Below, piece after piece: positions 62,882 through 64,000 of a DNA stretch of 64,000 nt. The translations under genes were made by a program, and so were the position numbers. The notes beneath the pieces are model-generated. The model worked only from the letters and a program-made list of their open reading frames with translations. It did not search any database and was not told the origin of the DNA. Positions within the stretch are counted from its first letter, which is position 1. Each line of letters starts with the position of its first letter. Source of the stretch: Anseranas semipalmata (taxonomy: Eukaryota > Chordata > Aves > Anseriformes > Anseranatidae); contig VXAA01006446.1 in NCBI GenBank assembly GCA_013399115.1, forward strand, positions 62,001-126,000. The letters run 5' to 3'.

Positions 62882-63835
62882 ATGCGTCCTAACAATTTAG
62901 GAACTGATGGCAGGATGTGACCTTGAGTAAAAATCAAAACAGAAAGCAGCGACAGACAGGACCTGCTAGGTCACCTAGTCCCTGTCCCATTACACATCAC
63001 CCGTTCATACCTATCCAACACCCCTCCACTGACTGCTTCTGGGATGCAACAGAAGAAACCAGGGGTAAAACCACCGCAGGCAGAGCCCTGCAGGCTGCCC
63101 TGCCCGCCAGAGAGGAAAGCAAGACCTCGACAATGGAGTGGATGGGGGTAGATGGTTCCAACCAAGACGGAGCTCAGTGCTTGGCTCTACCAGAGAAAGC
63201 ACCCGTGTGAAGCTACATCACAAGATGCTTTGCTTCTTAAAGTCATCCCAACTTTGCATTACAATTGTTCAGTGACCAATGTTTCCTTACAGCTACAAGC
63301 ATTATAAACTCAGTGTACAGCAAGAAAGTCTTGCCAAACAGCGGCCCCAGAAGCTTCACTATCTTCTAGACAGACCTCCAGAAAGGTCTCAACAAACATC
63401 ATACCTGGTGGCAAATCAAACTCCAAAGCTTTCTTTTAATATTATAAAAAGAGAAATAATGCATAAAAAGCAATGGCAAAGATGACAACAACTGGTTATG
63501 AAAGTAGTCACTGCATAGCCCAGTTTGGCTTTCCCAGTCACAGAACAGCAAAACCTAAAAAAAAGGTGACGGAAAAAAATAGAAGTGATCAAAGAAAAAA
63601 AAAAAAAAAAACAGAAGCAAGCAAAGCAAGGTGGAAAAAATGGGAAAAACTGCCTTTGAGAGTGTACAAATGGGACATCAATGAGCATCTGGAAGGCACT
63701 AACACCAGGAAGAAGAAGATAACCTTGTGCTTTCATCTTCTGCTAAAATCTCACTTGATCAGAAAATATGGCACTGAAAACAGGCAGTGGGAGGAGACCA
63801 TTCAAAGGCTGTGGCTGCCCGAGGTTCACTACAGA
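62882..63835 (-). other. LDLRAD3 intron continued, nothing recognised
   Basis: An A-run lies at 63594-63611. No exon or repeat family is recognised. Confidence 0.6.
63594..63611. repeat. Poly-A run
   Basis: About 18 A interrupting otherwise purine-rich sequence. Confidence 0.9.
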
Positions 63836-64000
63836 ACAGAAAGCTTTTCAGAGGGGCCAAAGGGCTCTGTTCTCAGCCTGATGCTATTCATAAGTACCCG
63901 AATGACAAAGTAGAGAGAACATACTTATTCAGTTCCTTAGGCAATACAACAAGCACCCTCCTGGACAAGATTAAAATTCAAAATGACCTGAAGATAGCAG
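63836..64000 (+). mobile_element. Possible worn non-LTR retrotransposon fragment, cut by window edge
   Basis: A plus-strand frame reads EGPKGSVLSLMLF, like the P-x-GSVL-x-P-x-LF block of CR1-type reverse transcriptases. The following bases (GATGCTATTCATAAGTACCC and on) loosely follow the next part of CR1 ORF2. Frames are broken after a few codons, so it is not functional. The match is short and from memory. Confidence 0.3.

Noticed and set aside
63473..63913. A 146-codon lysine-rich plus-strand frame
   Set aside because: Its first part is driven by an A-run and purine-rich sequence. Only the last portion resembles a retrotransposon, and that is listed separately with low confidence.
53123..64000. 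Search for LDLRAD3 LDLa-repeat exons on the minus strand
   Set aside because: No C-x-D-x-SDE-type signature with flanking cysteines was found, so the exons are taken to lie outside the window.
1..64000. tRNA, rRNA, CRISPR arrays, bacterial operons or phage
   Set aside because: Nothing of the kind was seen. The window is vertebrate nuclear DNA, and gene-dense prokaryotic signals are absent.

Overview
This is a vertebrate nuclear sequence, almost certainly from a bird. Two genes are recognisable, both split into exons. The repeats are avian: three copies of the 3' end of a CR1 LINE, and one endogenous-retrovirus solo LTR of a type common in bird genomes. Composition is AT-rich, with one strong CpG island. 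Ambiguous bases and a short N gap lie in low-complexity runs, as in a draft assembly. I cannot name the species; a fowl or duck-like bird is plausible but not shown.

Layout: (1) 1-15.78 kb has no recognisable coding exon. It holds an inverted pair of CR1 copies near 8 kb, an older CR1 remnant near 12.65 kb, simple repeats, a hairpin at 3.63 kb and a cluster of four perfect POU octamers at 14.59-14.67 kb. (2) 15.78-16.56 kb is the CpG-island promoter of COMMD9. All six COMMD9 coding exons lie on the + strand (15,945-21,992) and join in frame to 198 codons. The 3'UTR probably ends near 22.8 or 23.4 kb. (3) 23.4-46.3 kb is mostly non-coding, with three small CpG-dense patches and two minus-strand exon-like segments (36.36-36.57 and 45.60-45.83 kb) that I do not recognise. 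(4) 46.3-53.12 kb is the 3' end of LDLRAD3 on the minus strand: a likely 4.6-kb 3'UTR, the last coding exon (50,957-51,215) and the transmembrane exon (52,777-53,122). (5) 53.12-64 kb lies inside the next LDLRAD3 intron. The exons for the three LDL-receptor class A repeats are not found and should lie beyond the right edge. A solo LTR is at 62.4-62.9 kb and a possible worn retrotransposon piece is at the end.

COMMD9 and LDLRAD3 face each other tail to tail, as on human 11p13, so the synteny is ancestral. In human the next gene on the COMMD9 promoter side is PRR5L, reading away from COMMD9; no PRR5L coding exon is visible here. COMMD9 is a subunit of the Commander endosomal-recycling machinery. 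LDLRAD3 is a plasma-membrane receptor with PPxY tails for Nedd4-family ubiquitin ligases. They are neighbours, with no sign of a joint operon-like unit.

Most notable observations: a 33-bp tandem duplication around the COMMD9 start codon, which duplicates a YY1 motif and creates an upstream ORF; a NAGNAG tandem acceptor in LDLRAD3; the octamer cluster; and the two unassigned exon-like segments between the genes. I found no previously undescribed biological system that the sequence clearly supports.
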